In this document: piece by piece, positions 9,405 to 21,196 of the stretch | Layout: each line of letters opens with the position of its first letter | Position numbering within the stretch: position 1 is the first letter of the stretch | From: Isoetes taiwanensis | Taxonomy: Eukaryota; Streptophyta; Lycopodiopsida; Isoetales; Isoetaceae | Assembly (NCBI GenBank): GCA_021234155.1 | Contig: JAJEKV010000026.1 | Coordinates: forward strand, 16,110,283 to 16,174,282 | Reading direction: 5' to 3' | Length of the DNA stretch: 64,000 bases | Translations under genes and position numbers: made by a program | Notes under the pieces: model-generated | What the model saw: the letters and a program-made list of their open reading frames with translations, nothing else | What the model was told of the DNA's origin: nothing | Database searches by the model: none

Positions 9405-11955
9405 TTGCAGCAGCGTCTATTCTGGAAACGAAGCCCAAGATCTCGACCACTTTCATGCCAATGCATGCTACTGTAAGTTCCAATTTCGTGGGTTCAATCT
9501 CAGGAATGGTAAGCAGAGCGTCTATTCAACGTTGCATATTTTGTACTGGGTTACCCGAAAATGGAAATCTTCGTGGTCTTGGGCCTCCAGAAAGTATAAA
9601 ATCTAGAGCAGGGACAAATGTTGGACTTATTGATGCAGCTTCATCATCCAATGCAGTAGATTTTTATCCAATTCCTGAGTTAGATCGTTTGATTCTTGAA
9701 GCTCAATGGGCGAGTACTTTTTTTGGAATTGACGATGGACAACATGATCCAAAAGTTAGTGATTCAGGTAAAGATTCTGATACAATCGGATTGGGAAACA
9801 TTTTAAGGCCTGGCATTGTACAAATTGGTGTGAAAAAGAATAAGAAAGAAAGGTTGGGGTTGAAGCCTCAAAAAAGTCTAGCGAGTTTAGATAAGGGAGT
9901 TGTGATCAGATCTGGAAGGCCATCTGCAAGACAAAGACGTTTGGCCTCTAGAAGAGAGGCACTGGGAGTTGCACAGGTTAGCTCTCCATGTCTCGAAAAT
10001 CTTGCGCATGTACCTATAAAGAAAGCTACTAGGAAAAGAAAGCTAAAACTCGTGGGGGAAGATGATGATGATGCAGAATCAGATAAAAATCCCAAGAATT
10101 CAAAAGATTTTGTGACGTTCTACTTGAAACAAGCATCTAAACAGCTTGATGATGTGGAAATGCGGAGACTGTGTTTGACAATGAGGGATGCAGACCATCT
10201 GATTGACTATAAAAAGAGGTAATTCAATTTGTTTATTTAATAAGGCAATTTCAGTCTTATGCTGTAGTTACAGTACTTCTTAGATGGAAGTTTCAAGATG
10301 TAGATGCTTGTGCGGGCAAGAATATGTTGCATTATATATTCTAAGCAACATTCTGAATCTATACCTCCCTAATAACTTTACAGATTCGCATTAATGCAGA
10401 TTGGAAGAGGAGATTGGATATGAAGTGTCTAACAAAGAGTGGGCTGCTTCATTGTCAATATCTATCAAAGAACTATCTACAAGGTTAAAGGATGGCAATG
10501 CTGCCAAGAAAAGGATAATATCAGCGAATTTGAAACTTGTACTTAAAGTTGCTATACGTTTCCGTAAGCTCGGGATGGAATTGCCAGACTTGATTCAGGT
10601 CAGCACTAAATTTCAATGTAAAGCAGTTTAGCTTGGCACATTGTAATGGCTTTTATCAAATAGCAGTTTGTGTCGATTGCATGCTTAACCATATGAGGCC
10701 GCCTTGTTATTTGAAATAGGAAGGCACAATGGGCCTTGTTCGTGGAGTAGAGAAATACGATGTTACAAAGGGATATAAGTTCTCTACTTACGCGTACTGG
10801 TGGATACTTCAGGTAAGATAAGGTAATCTTTGTTTTAGAACAGGATTGGTTTAAAGTATGTTCTTTGCAGGGTATCACAAGATCGATTGCAAGATTTTCT
10901 AGAATTGTCAGGGTGCCATTCCATCTTAGTGAGACAATCTGTCAAGTCAACAGAATGAAACAAGAGAGCACTTCTCCGCTTACTGAAGAGGTTTAGAATC
11001 ATATTCTCGTTGCTACTTTCTACATTTCAACCAATGCATGATCACTTTTTCTAAAGATTGCAGCCTCTTTCTACCTCCCATGCCTTTGAACAAACCCTTA
11101 ATGGTTGTTTTAAATTTCTGTCGTTTTTATAGTCAGCATCCTCAGATATAGTTAGTAACTTCTCTGATGGTTCGTTGATGTAAAGCTCAATGTTCTGCAG
11201 GAGGTTGCTAGTGCTCTTAAAATTACGAATAAGCGTGCAAGGCGTGCCCTTCAGGTAACCAACATCTCTTGCAGCTTTTAGAGAGCTCAGAATTCCATGT
11301 GTTGCTTTGTATTTTTCAGGCAAGTAAGTATAGAGTAAAATCAACAGAAGCTCCAGTCTATCGAAACAGCTGTAAGAAAAATGGCGATTTAAATGAGGGA
11401 GATAATTTACACCATGTAAGACGATTATCTTTCTGTCTTAAATGGAACTCGGATTCCTTTGCTTATGGAGGGCTAATACAATCTTGTCAATTTTTTTTTC
11501 TCTCACAGTTTCTTGCAGATCCAAATATTGAAATGCAGCCCTGGATAATGGCTGAGAAAGGCTTTGTGGAGGTATGAGCTTCATCAATATCCAAAATTGC
11601 AGACATTTCATATTGTCTTTTCCCAGGAGGAGCTGAAGAGGCTTATGAAGACAAAACTAGAGCCAAGGGAGCAGGAAATACTCGAGCTGAGATATGGGAT
11701 TAACAAAAGTTATGATGTGCCTCTTTCACGAAGTTTCATTGGTGAGAAGTAGGTGTTCTACTTTAGCAATTGTCATGGTCGATGTTTAAATTTAGTTTGC
11801 AACCATTTTGAGAAGAAACATTTTAATGATCCAGATGTGGCCTCTCAAGGGAGCGTGTCAGACAGTTGGAGAAAGCAGCCTTACACAAGCTATGGTTATG
11901 TAGGCAAAAACTAAGTATCAGTCACTTACTATACTCGCCAGAGCAGCCTTTTTAA
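9395..11955 (+). CDS. Nuclear-encoded plastid RNA polymerase sigma-70 factor, nine exons
   Basis: Exons joined by GT-AG introns: 9395-10218, 10400-10598, 10720-10812, 10871-10990, 11201-11254, 11320-11415, 11509-11571, 11627-11748 and 11835-11955, giving 563 residues. The product confers promoter recognition on the bacterial-type plastid polymerase. The N-terminus ([15 protein letters not shown]...) is Ala/Ser/Thr-rich with few acids, fitting a chloroplast transit peptide. A Lys/Arg-rich linker lies near residues 140-235. Conserved region 2 is clear: [10 protein letters not shown], then [18 protein letters not shown], then the -10 element recognition and melting segment [17 protein letters not shown] (about 361-380). 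Region 4.2 ends in [15 protein letters not shown] (about 525-539), the -35 helix-turn-helix. All exon junctions keep frame. The length is normal for plant SIG proteins (roughly 420-570). The donor of exon 8 (GTAGGT at 11749) was chosen because only it keeps region 4.2 in frame. I do not assign a SIG subclass. Confidence 0.93.
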
Positions 11956-12602
11956 TACCAAGGCCCATATTCCTTGTCTATACAATCAAACAAATCTTGC
12001 ATTATCTCAAACCTTTGTTTACAAAGGCCTAGATTCTCTGTATACTATCAAGACAATTCTAACAAATCTCAATACTTTAGTTGCCTTCTCTTCTATTCTG
12101 TTTTTCTGTATACAATCATGAGTACTAATGCTCAGCACATATACATGCGTTTGAAAGAATGAATGTTCCATAAATCGTGGGAAGGATAGGTGGGCCCACA
12201 CACATAGATGCACCCCTTGTAATTGTAAGTGCGACTCCCACTGCATGCGGGTTGCACAAACACTCGTCTTGCTTGCTGGTTGGAAAGCAGTAGAAAAAAA
12301 AGAAAAAGGGTCTGGGGTTCCTTAGTGACTGATTCACTCTGCCTAGATTGACTTAATGCAGAATTCCCTGGAACTTTTGGCCGTCGTGTTTTCCACATGA
12401 TTTTTTGTTACTCATGTTAGCATTCCCAGGGCTTTAATCAAACTTGAACTTTGACTTTAAGAAAATAAGCGGATGGGGATGTGCCTTGACACGCCCAGAA
12501 GGTTGCTTAAAAGGTGGTTTAGTGGCCAGATGTCAGCAGCAGCTTATGCATGCATAGAATTGGTCTTAAGAAAATGAGAATGTGAATGTAAAGTGGAATG
12601 TA
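11956..12602. other. 3' flank of the sigma gene
   Basis: AT-rich 3' untranslated and intergenic DNA. Nothing else was recognised. Confidence 0.4.
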
Positions 12603-12612
12603 AAGTAAAAGT

Positions 12613-12761
12613 TGTCCATCGCGGTGGTGGTTTAGTGGTAAGGCCTTAGATTGGGATGACCCCACCAGGGTTCAAAACCCACTAGCTACCATCAGGTGGG
12701 AGACGTGGGTGGGTGCAAATCCCACCAACCTTGCCTTCAAAAAAAAAAAAAAAAAAAAAAG
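12613..12761 (+). mobile_element. tRNA-derived SINE with poly(A) tail
   Basis: The head carries RNA polymerase III promoter motifs in tRNA order: an A box (TGGTTTAGTGGTAAGG, ~12627) and a B box (GGGTTCAAAACCC, ~12669), about 40 bases apart. It ends in a run of about 22 A (12739-12760). A perfect 10-bp duplication AAGTAAAAGT flanks it (12603-12612 and 12762-12771), the signature of LINE-mediated retroposition. It is not a tRNA gene, because the acceptor arms do not pair. The pure A tail and perfect duplication suggest a young insertion. Confidence 0.8.
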
Positions 12762-12791
12762 AAGTAAAAGTAGAGGTTGATTTAGATAAAT

Positions 12792-13210
12792 AAAGTAGAG
12801 GCTGATTCAGATAAAGAAAAATGGAAATGAGCACGTGGCGATATCTGATTATCATAGGGCTGAATTGCACCTAGTCCTCCTTTAGGGTCGACCATTTGCC
12901 GTATTGTTTAACATATGCTTCATCCAGGAATAAGGTTGGCAAATTATCCGAGGCATAAGGTTTTGGCAAAAAAAAAGAAAAAAGAAAAGTAAAAGCTGAA
13001 TGTAAAGTAGAGGTTGATTCAGATAAAGAAAAATGGAAATGAGCACGTGGCGATATCTGATTATCATAGGGCTGAATTGCACCTAACCCTCCTTTAGGTA
13101 TTAGTAATGAAAGGTAGTACAAGGGTTTTCGACCATTTGCCGTATTGTTTAACATATGCTTCATCTAGGAATAAGGTTGGCAAATTATCCGAGGCATAAG
13201 GTTTTGGCAA
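12792..13210. repeat. Two-copy tandem duplication of ~180-205 bp
   Basis: 12792-12969 and 13004-13210 are almost identical (AAAGTAGAGG... to ...GGTTTTGGCAA). The second copy has about 30 extra bases after CTCCTTTAGG, lost from the first. An A/G-rich spacer of 34 bases lies between them. Confidence 0.85.
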
Positions 13211-15778
13211 TGGTTAGGCGGAAGGGGGAATTTTTCTTTTTTTTTTTTTTCCTTTTTTTTTCTTTTTTTAAGAAAGCCATGGTTTTAGAATGGACTAGAT
13301 CGCCATGTGTTGCTGAGCATGGCGGCCAGACCAGTGCCACTCGTTCTTTATTGGAAGGAAGTCGGAGCATGTCTGGTGGCTAGATCCTACTAGATAGGTC
13401 GGAATTGTAGGATCATTTAGGGGATCAGGGAGTGAGTCAACCAGAAGAACAAAGTTGGGGTCTCTGGCAGAGTCGGGATCGTGGAGTGAAGGTGATCTGA
13501 AGACTGACTATTCTGCTACTGATATTAGGCCTTTCAATAGAGTCCTTAAGGGATTAGAACTCTGCTGCAACAGATCCTCTTTGGTGTCAATGGGATTGTT
13601 TGCATGGGCTCTATGTAGGGCAAAATTTTAGTGCCCAATTTCTCATATGGTTTTCCATTTCACAGGCAAAGAGTGTGGTGATACAAAGTAGGAGATGGTG
13701 TTCTAATTTTGTATGAAATGGTCTATGTTCTTGCTTTGAAGGCGCACTGTGGACTGTGTGATGCGGCAAACTTATTTCTGAAGCTTGTGCTTTTCATGCC
13801 TCTGTCATTCACTTTTGTTGTGTAGCCTAATATGAAGTGTAGAAAGTTTCTACATGCGGTTCGTACATGTCTAATTGCACCCATAGTGTATCAAACCCCC
13901 TCACTTGAAGATTAGGTCAAGAATTTTAAGGCAATCCAACTAAATGGTGGACATCCATTCCTTTTATAGCCCATACGATAGAAGGTTTGCTGCATTACAT
14001 GTGATTTTCCTATCTTATCAACAGTTGCCATCCTACCAGAAAAAGGTAGGGGATCACAAAATGGACGACGACAAAGAAAGGAAGAGGTAGTTATCCGACG
14101 TTTTAGTACCATGCAATAAAAACAAGGTACTCATGCACGATGGGTTGCCCTCGGATCTTCAGAATTAGCTAATGTATGCCTTTTGGCATAGTCCTAGGCA
14201 TTTTCCACACGCAAATGTATTATTCGCAAATGCCTCAAAATGCATTGAATACCTTCCAAACTAAAATTCAAAGGGGTAGAGGCAAGCACAATATAATTTA
14301 CTATGCGAGCAAGGTGTTGTGCACGGAGGGTTGCCCTCTGGGCCTGAGGGTATAATTTGCATGATTTTTGTTTCGATCTCGTTTCATTAGGGCAGTGGGC
14401 TCACTAGGCCTAAACTAGGCATAATGGCCTTAGTCATTGAGCTCAACCTATTTTGTTTGTTCCATTTCTGTTTGCGATAGAATAACATATAACAAGAAAT
14501 TTATTATCAACACACTTACTAGCAATAAGTGTTGTGGGGGTATTTCAATCTCCTAATAAGTTCTTTTTGAATCGTTAAGCTGTGTAAATAGATATCCAAA
14601 TATGAATTTCTATCTTCAAACTATAAAATAAACCAAATACCTACTCATGTTATGTTGCGAGTTAAATGTATTTAAAACCATGCAGATGTGGATTGCAATG
14701 ACAATTAAAAGATTTTATTGACTTGGCCATAGAGTTTTGCAACAATGGGCTCATTAGAGAGACACCCCAACTGTTCATGCAAGAATGGGCTCATTATGGA
14801 GATACCCTAACCATTCATGTTTCTAGAGTTACAATATGGTGGTGCCATTTCGAACAGGTCAACAAATAGTTTAAAAAAAAGAAATATTGCTGCATTTTGA
14901 ATCCCACTGATACTGGAAGACATTTAATACTTCTATCTTGTGCCTAATCTTGTTCTACGATAACATCATGAATAGGAATTGAGTGTATTCCTTCTGTTGT
15001 AGAAAAATCAACTCACATGACACGAAAATTTTGTTAACAGTAGAGGTACGTAATAGAACTGACATTCCTTGGATGGGTCGCCCTACTTGCATGTCCTATT
15101 TATGCCGCCTTCTTCCTCATTTCTAGTTATCCGCATTCTCTTGAGCTCTTTTCCATTTTGCTCATTTTTTGCTCCACAAAGTCTTTCTCTATCCTGCTAC
15201 CTTCTAGTTCACCTCCTCATCTCTATCCAAATTTGTCGCACAAGAGGATGTCTGGCAGCTCTTCACAATACTAGTACTAGCTTAGGTATTGGACAAAATC
15301 CATAGCAGAAGGTATTAAAGTTGAATTTTCATATTTTTGTAGCGTGCCATAACATATGATTCTAATTGCATTCTTATGAATTGTGTATGTTATTCTATAC
15401 AAGAAATACAAAGAGTGCTCTATAAATACTACTAACATATGCACACACGAATACAACAACACAATCATATGAAAACCATAACAAAATAGCCGTATAACTA
15501 TACATTTTGCGCAAGAACCATTTTTTGGATATTAATTTTGATAGATATCAGAAGGGACCTTATTAATTGAGTGCTGAGCATGTGCCACTCCATACATAGC
15601 CATCCTGCAATTTAGATGCAATTAGTACAACACCTTCACCTGCAAAAGGCTAAATTAATTTTCAACAACGTGAAGAGTATATTTTTATGGAGTCTGCCAA
15701 AGATACTATTAACCAAAGAATACCATGAGCGAGACGAGCACAACTTGTGAGTATACCTATCTAATAGCTCTCACTGGT
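13211..15778. other. Intergenic stretch, mostly unrecognised
   Basis: Contains a ~40-base T-rich tract (13229-13270) and a small tandem duplication at 14745-14818 (AATGGGCTCATTA repeated 39 bases apart). No gene was recognised. Short frames of up to about 78 codons look random. Confidence 0.4.
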
Positions 15779-15815
15779 CCAAGTCACCTCTCGTGTGAAT
15801 ATGCACCCAGACAAA
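15779..15815. repeat. Fragment matching the end of the 52-kb TIR element
   Basis: CGTGTGAATATGCACCCA followed by GACAAAATAA matches the right terminal inverted repeat of the element at 52061-52355 (GTGTGAATATGCACCCAAACCAAAA). Only one end is preserved here. Confidence 0.45.
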
Positions 15816-15966
15816 ATAAGGTCTTAGGGAGAGTATAATTCTAGATATTTGAAGTTTGTGTTGTTACATGGTTGTATCATATTGAAAAGAAAAGAAAAAT
15901 TGCCCCTTCCGGGCCAAAAAGAGTTCACAATCTTAAAACATTCCATGAACTATTGAGAATACTAAT

Positions 15967-16381
15967 TGTCATGAATCTACTCGATAAATAAGAAAACACA
16001 CGTAAAAAATACGCAAGGAATGCATGAAAATCTGACATATAATCAAGAATAAAGAATAGAATGGCTCGAAGGCAAGCAAGAATATGAGACAGATGCTTAG
16101 AAGCATCAAGACTGGTGTTGAACTGGAATGGTGCGACAAGAATGAGTGTCTTTTATATATACCTAGACCAATGGTCAAGATTGTGCCACTCCAATGGATG
16201 AGATCGTGCAAAGTTTCACGCACACATAGGTTCTGGAATGTTTAGAGTCATTTGCATATAATACCATAGCAAGATCATACTATTAAGAAGTATAGGTAGG
16301 CTTACAACTAGGTGCAACTATTTGCATATGCATGACAATCATCTTTGTACGTACGAGTAAAATATTCATGTGGTGGTCACA
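15967..16381 (-). repeat. 3' LTR of the chromovirus
   Basis: On the minus strand it starts TGTGACCACC directly after a purine tract (16382-16392, GAGGGGGACGG) and ends near TTCATGACA. Its end matches 24761-24840 (TCATGAACCTACTC..., then ATATGCAAGGAATACGTGG), and its start matches 27269 (TGTGACGACCATAAGGATATT). A TATATAAAAG motif at about 16152-16161 on the minus strand is the likely LTR promoter TATA box. Confidence 0.65.
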
Positions 16382-16392
16382 CCGTCCCCCTC
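16382..16392 (-). other. Polypurine tract of the chromovirus
   Basis: The minus strand reads GAGGGGGACGG just before the LTR start TGTGACC. Plus-strand priming site. Confidence 0.55.
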
Positions 16393-16419
16393 GTAGCCTT
16401 TAAGTTAGATGCCAGATTA

Positions 16420-17247
16420 TTCGAACTTGGCTTATTTGGTTAACAGTTATAGAACTCTGCAATTTTGTCAGGAGCATTAAACAGATTCTCGGCAAGTTTC
16501 CAAATTCGATCACTTGAAGAATATCCTCACAACCATTCAAATAGTAAAAATGACACCACGGGAACTTAGAGTCCAAAAAATTTCGAACTTCAAATTCTTC
16601 ATGATCATCAATTTCGACTTGTAATGGGAGGTAGAGATACTCGATTTAGAAATGGATTTGCCGTATATGGTCCCAACAAAGAGACATGAAATTTCGAGTG
16701 AAGTCGAATCGATGGTGGAAGATTCAACAACATGTAGCATTACCAATTCAATCAATGATCTAATAGGGCCCTAGCACCAATAGTCGAGCTTGTTACAGGA
16801 ACAAGCTGTCGGCAGGTCTAAGCACAAAAACCAAACAAGATCACCAACTGCAAATGGAAGAAGGGGGAGGGGGGGTAGGGGGAGTGGGAGGGGAGGGAGA
16901 GGGCGGGAGGATGCCGGGTCAAGATGATGATGATAATGTGATTGGGCCTGGAGAAGATGGCGGGGAAGATCATCATAGAGCATGTGGAGATTCTTGAGCC
17001 GGGCCTCGGCACTGGAATTGACTGAGCCATATTCGGGGGGCAATGAGGGACCATCAAGAATGAGTGCTAGAATTAACAAAGAACGGTGCCTTAGCCATAG
17101 AAGTATGGATAGAATTATTGTAAGAAAATTCTGCCAAAGATAGCCAATCAACCCAATCATCCTATTGATAATCGATAATGAAGGACCATCAAGAATGGGT
17201 GCTAGAATTAACAAAGAACGATGCCTTAGCCATAAAAGTATGGACAA
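16420..17247 (-). pseudogene. Integrase C-terminus and chromodomain of the chromovirus
   Basis: The minus strand first encodes an integrase C-terminal stretch (SAEARLKNLHMLYDDL, then a Pro/His-rich region, then FAVGDLVWF and KLDYW). After a stop it carries VEIDDHEEFEVRNFLDSKF followed by FYYLNGCED, matching the chromodomain pattern at the end of plant chromovirus integrases (that is, IDD-LEFEVEEILDSK, then YYLVKWKGY). Chromodomains steer integration towards particular histone marks. The block contains a 128-bp internal tandem duplication (17044-17307) and several stops, so it is not functional. Confidence 0.65.
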
Positions 17248-17307
17248 AATTATTGTAAGAAAATTCTACCAAAGGTAGCCAATCAACCCAATCATCCTGT
17301 TGATAAT
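17044..17307. repeat. Tandem duplication of ~130 bp within the integrase region
   Basis: GGACCATCAAGAATGAGTGC at ~17048 recurs at ~17182. The two ~130-bp copies differ at about ten positions, so the duplication is older than the last mutations. Confidence 0.85.
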
Positions 17308-17399
17308 CGATGTAGCATCATAAATACTACTCAAGAGTCTCATTAGTGCATTCCACTTACCCATTGGTCTCTAGATAATGTCCAAAAAAGGATGAACAT

Positions 17400-17990
17400 T
17401 TCACCGGTCACTGACCATGGTATCTGGTAAGCCATAGAGTTGGACGATTTCTCTGGAGATGGAGGTTATTCGTGGCTTCACTAGAGATGGAGGTGTTGCA
17501 AGGAACGAAATGCCTCATCTTGGAGAAGTAGTCAATGACCGCAAGGATGGCATCATGGTCCTCGACAGATGGGGGCTCAACAATGAAATCCACTAAAATG
17601 CTTTTCCAAGGACCGATTGGAACTGGTAAAGTGTAAAGTAGGCCATTCCAAGATGCTTGAGAGCTTTTGCATGACAACAAGTGTGACATGAGCATACAGA
17701 AATTTCGATAGTGTGGCGAAGACCTGTCCACCAATCATCTCGAGCAATGAGTTCTAGGGTTTTGGCAATACTAAAGTGGCCAACGAGAGGAGAATCATGA
17801 CATAAATTGAAGTCGAGGAGTATCATCAGGAACATATAGAATATTGTGCCAGCATTGAGGTGGAGCATCCAAGGAAGAGCCCGAACCAAGGTGAAAAAGA
17901 ATATCCTGAGCCAAGGAATCCGTTGTAAGTGTCATCCGAATTGCATCTAGCATAGTGCTATCATGAAGGATCTCGAACAATGAAGTGGAT
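17400..17990 (-). pseudogene. Integrase zinc-binding and catalytic region (chromovirus)
   Basis: From about 17820 leftwards the minus strand reads HDSPLVGHFSIAKTLEL, then WW, then CSCHTCCHAKA, which gives the HHCC zinc finger of retroviral-type integrase. It is followed by PIGPWKSILVDFIVE and DAILAVIDYFSKMRHFVPC, which carry the first two Asp positions of the DDE core. The third acidic residue region is lost to frameshift. Integrase would insert the DNA copy into the genome; this copy is dead. Confidence 0.8.
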
Positions 17991-18019
17991 AAAAGCTACA
18001 ATCGATTAGGACCAAGATG

Positions 18020-18326
18020 ACCTAGAACTACTGATCAAATGTTGGTTCCCCTCTCTTAGGTTCTAAATAAGATCTACGAGAAAGAGCATCTGGTTTCAAT
18101 GGAGTGCATCAGGCCAAAATTTGATGATGGGATAATACTTGTGTATGCCATCGATTCTGGGAATGATTAAGAATTTGAGCAGACTGAAAATACTTCAAGT
18201 TTTGATGATCAGCGTACACAGTCATTTTATGAGGAGAGCCTTCAAGAAGTCATTGCTACTCTTGAAAAGAGTCAACAATCACCGAAAGTTCCTTATTATA
18301 AATACGATAGTTGATTTCAGCAGCAT
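18020..18326 (-). pseudogene. RNase H region, downstream half (chromovirus)
   Basis: The minus strand from 18326 reads AAEINYRIYNKELSVIVDSF, then [20 protein letters not shown], the conserved RNase H segment of Ty3/gypsy polyproteins, with a stop at QE*Q. It continues the frame that ends at 20888, which shows the intervening 2.56 kb is an insertion. Confidence 0.8.
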
Positions 18327-19496
18327 TGAGATAACACACCTAGGAGGTTATTGGGTAAGAAATTAACATAAGTATTGACCTTAGGATAGAATAGTAAATT
18401 AGACCTTAGGAAGGAATAATACCATGGAAATTATAGTTGTAGATATCAATTTCCTATATAGTGAGTGGTGGAGCAAGTATGGCTTCTCTCCAAAGATAGT
18501 GAAGATACTTGAGTAGAAAATAGCTAGGATATTAATCCTAGAATAGAGAAGATGTTCTAACCATCCTGGACCTTTAAATTTGAAATAGATTTAATATCTA
18601 GATATGTTCTAATTTAGAAAAGACAGATAGTATTAAAAAGGGCAAACTTGAAATGTCGTAACTTGACGAGCAATCATCAGAATGGAGCGATCTTGAGCAT
18701 TCTAGAAAGCTCTCGGAGTCTAGTTTCAGAATTGAGTTGCATCGCTCGTAACTTCTTATTGTTAAGGAGATATCACAGAAAGAGTGGGCAGGGGTCAAAC
18801 AAGACTGCATATGGAAGATTCTTAGGTGGGTATCCAGAGCCGGATCTGTGGAGTTTCTCTTGGAGTCATCTTTTTTTTTTTTTTTGGTTGATCATTTGTT
18901 GAAAAGCTTGCATGTTTATATTGTTATGTCCGTTGTGCATGTTTACTTTGTTATTGGTTCGTTACGATTGCATTTGCAAATATAATGAGACGTTAAAGAA
19001 TGAATATATATGAAAGAACTCGCCCCTTTGTCGATGCTGAAGGATCTAAGCCATAGAGCAACGTGCATACCAGATGATTGGTATATAAGCGTATATCATG
19101 TCGCGAACGATATATGGGTGGACCGGGTGAGGGATTGATCATGCTTGGATCATTAATAAATAATACATGTGTGTTACTTGTGATGTTTCCCAGATTCTCA
19201 AATTAAGGTGATGGTTTACCCACTTAGTCCTCCCTAGGACTAACCTCATCTTTCTCTTATTTCTCCTTATAGATAAGGATGGTAGCTACGTGAGTTTTGC
19301 GCAACGGGAAACGTGGGATAATAGCAGAGATGTCACGGGATAGATTTTATATGGACTATGAGTAGTTGGAAACTTGGATTTTTGAGTGTCAAGGACCATT
19401 GTTACTAAAGTTCTCATAACCAAAGAAAGTCATGTATTACTCTAGTCTCAATTATTTCTCTATGTTTATTTTCAAGTGTTAAATGCCCTAGGAGCA
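18327..19496 (+). repeat. 5' LTR of the nested element
   Basis: Starts TGAGATAACAC and ends near CCCTAGGAGCA. The 3' ~750 bp matches 20152-20886, including the shared words GGTATATAAGCGTATATC (a likely TATA region) and GTCGCGAACGATATA. Confidence 0.6.
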
Positions 19497-19503
19497 TTTT
19501 ATT

Positions 19504-19515
19504 TGGTATCAGAGA
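19504..19515 (+). other. Primer-binding site of the nested element (tRNA-iMet type)
   Basis: TGGTATCAGAGA matches the widespread plant motif TGGTATCAGAGC, complementary to the initiator Met tRNA 3' end, with one difference. It lies about 7 bases after the LTR end. Confidence 0.75.
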
Positions 19516-20149
19516 TAGAGTTCATGATCATTAACCATTGTTAGTTATAGGCCAAAGAAAGTTGGTTATGGAGCCATGACAATGAGAAAAATATTCGAGT
19601 TATGGAAAACCAAGAAAGAAGAAACTTCTTGGTGGAATAATTCTGGCCGAGGGAGAGTTTTAGAATTAGTTTTATGTCCCAAACCTAATACCTAAACTTG
19701 AGTTTCTACACATTAGAAATAGTCCAAATTAATCTTAATCTTTGTAGTGGTAAGGGTAGTCAACCCCGAAGGGCATATGGAGTAGAAAATAGTTTTAGAT
19801 ATGTCTTGTACCTTGGACATCTTGGTCTGCCTATAGAAATTTAATGACCTTGCCTAAAGGAAAATACACAGATTATCATGGAGGGTGATGATGGTATTGT
19901 TGCCATTGAAATGGTGTGCCAAACATTGCAAAGAGTCCAGCAACAGTTGAGTCTGCACCAAAAATCAGATTCTAATCCAAAGAAGCACAAGAGGAACGAA
20001 AGACTTTCAAGAGAAAACTACAAGAGATAGAAAAGACTTTCAAGAGGAAAGTACAAGAGATAGAAAATATAAGATGTGTGTAATTTACAAATTGCTCCTA
20101 TAATTTTATGAAAGAGTTTTCTTGGACGTGGCCAACCCAAGTTACAACA

Positions 20150-20886
20150 CTCATAACTCCTTACGGTTAGGGAGATATCACATAAAAAGTGGGCATGGCT
20201 CAAACAAGACTTCACATGGAAGATTCTTTGGTGGTTAGCTGGAGCCGGATCTTTGGAGTTTCTGTTGGAGTCATTTTTTCTTTTGGTTGATCATTTGTTG
20301 AAAAGCTTGCATCTTTACATTGTTATTTTCGTTGTGCATGTTTACTTTGTTACTGATTCTTTACGGTTGTATTTGCAAATATAATGAGATGTTAAAGAAT
20401 GAATGTGTATGAAATAATCCGTCCTTTTGTCAAAGCTGAAGGGATCTAGGCGGTAGAGCAATGTGCATATCAGGTGATTGGTATATAAGCGTATATCGTG
20501 TCGCGAACGATATACAGGTGGACCCGAGTGAGGGACTAATCATTAATAACTAATACATATGTGTTACTTGTAATGTTTCCCAGATTCTCAGGTTACGATG
20601 ATGGTTAACCCACTTAGTCCTCTCTAGGACTAATGCCGCCTTTCTCTTATTTCTCCTTACAGATAGGGTTGGTGGCTAAGTGAGTTTTGCGCAGCGGGAA
20701 GCGTGGGATAATAGCAGAGATGTCAATGGATAGATTTTCTATGGACTATGAGTAATTGAAAACTCGAATTTCGAGTGTCAAGGACCATCGTTACTGAAGT
20801 TCTCATAACTAAAGAAGGTTATTTATAATTTTAGTCTCAATTATTTCTCTATGTTGATTTTCAAGTGTTAAACACCCTATGAGCAT
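20150..20886 (+). repeat. 3' LTR (5'-truncated) of the nested element
   Basis: Direct repeat of 18748-19496. The 5' ~420 bp of the LTR is absent, consistent with a deletion joining gag to the LTR interior near 20090-20150, next to a short tandem repeat of AAGACTTTCAAGAG (20002-20052). Confidence 0.65.
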
Positions 20887-20887
20887 T

Positions 20888-21195
20888 TCAACTGAACTTT
20901 TGAAAATGATATGCGATCACATGAAGCTCATGATCACCTCCCTCATTTGACAAGATGCTACGAAGAGCAAAATCTGAGGTGTCAGCTTCGAGAATATAGG
21001 GATGCAAAGGATCTGAATGTGCAAGGATAGGTGCCGCTGTGAAGGCATGCTTCAGAGTGATAAAAATTGATTCTTCTTCAACTGTCCACTCAAATAGAGC
21101 ATCCTTCCTGGTAAGACATGTGGCAAGACAATCTTCGAATAATTCTTGATGAAGTGCAATAAACATTGGCAAACCCCAAAAAGCACTGCACATTC
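20888..21195 (-). pseudogene. Reverse transcriptase end and RNase H start (chromovirus)
   Basis: The minus strand encodes FWGLPMFIALHQELF, LTRKDALFEWTVEEESIF, LKHAFTAAPILAHSDPLHPY and ILEADTSDFALRSILSNEG, the connection-to-RNase H segment of Ty3/gypsy pol (LTK-..F.W..E...F..LK..F...P.L...D......E.DAS..A.G..L). It stops at HFQKFS, where the nested LTR element is inserted. Confidence 0.85.
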
Positions 21196-21196
21196 T

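Larger units (their letters stand above)
18327..20886 (+). mobile_element. Internally deleted LTR retrotransposon nested in the chromovirus
   Basis: A plus-strand LTR (18327 to about 19496) is followed by a primer-binding site TGGTATCAGAGA (19504-19515, tRNA-iMet type). A short leader follows and what looks like the start of a gag frame near 19880 (MEGDDGIVAIEMVCQTLQRV). The interior then jumps into a second LTR copy preserved for about 740 bp (about 20150-20886). Everything from mid-gag to the 5' part of the second LTR is missing. AGCATT occurs at both outer junctions (18322-18327 and 20882-20887) and is the candidate target duplication. The aligned parts (18748-19500 against 20152-20888) differ often, so the insertion is old. 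Confidence 0.7.

Noticed and set aside
12613-12761. A tRNA gene
   Set aside because: A and B boxes are present, but the acceptor and anticodon arms do not fold, a poly(A) tail follows and a target duplication flanks it. It is a SINE.
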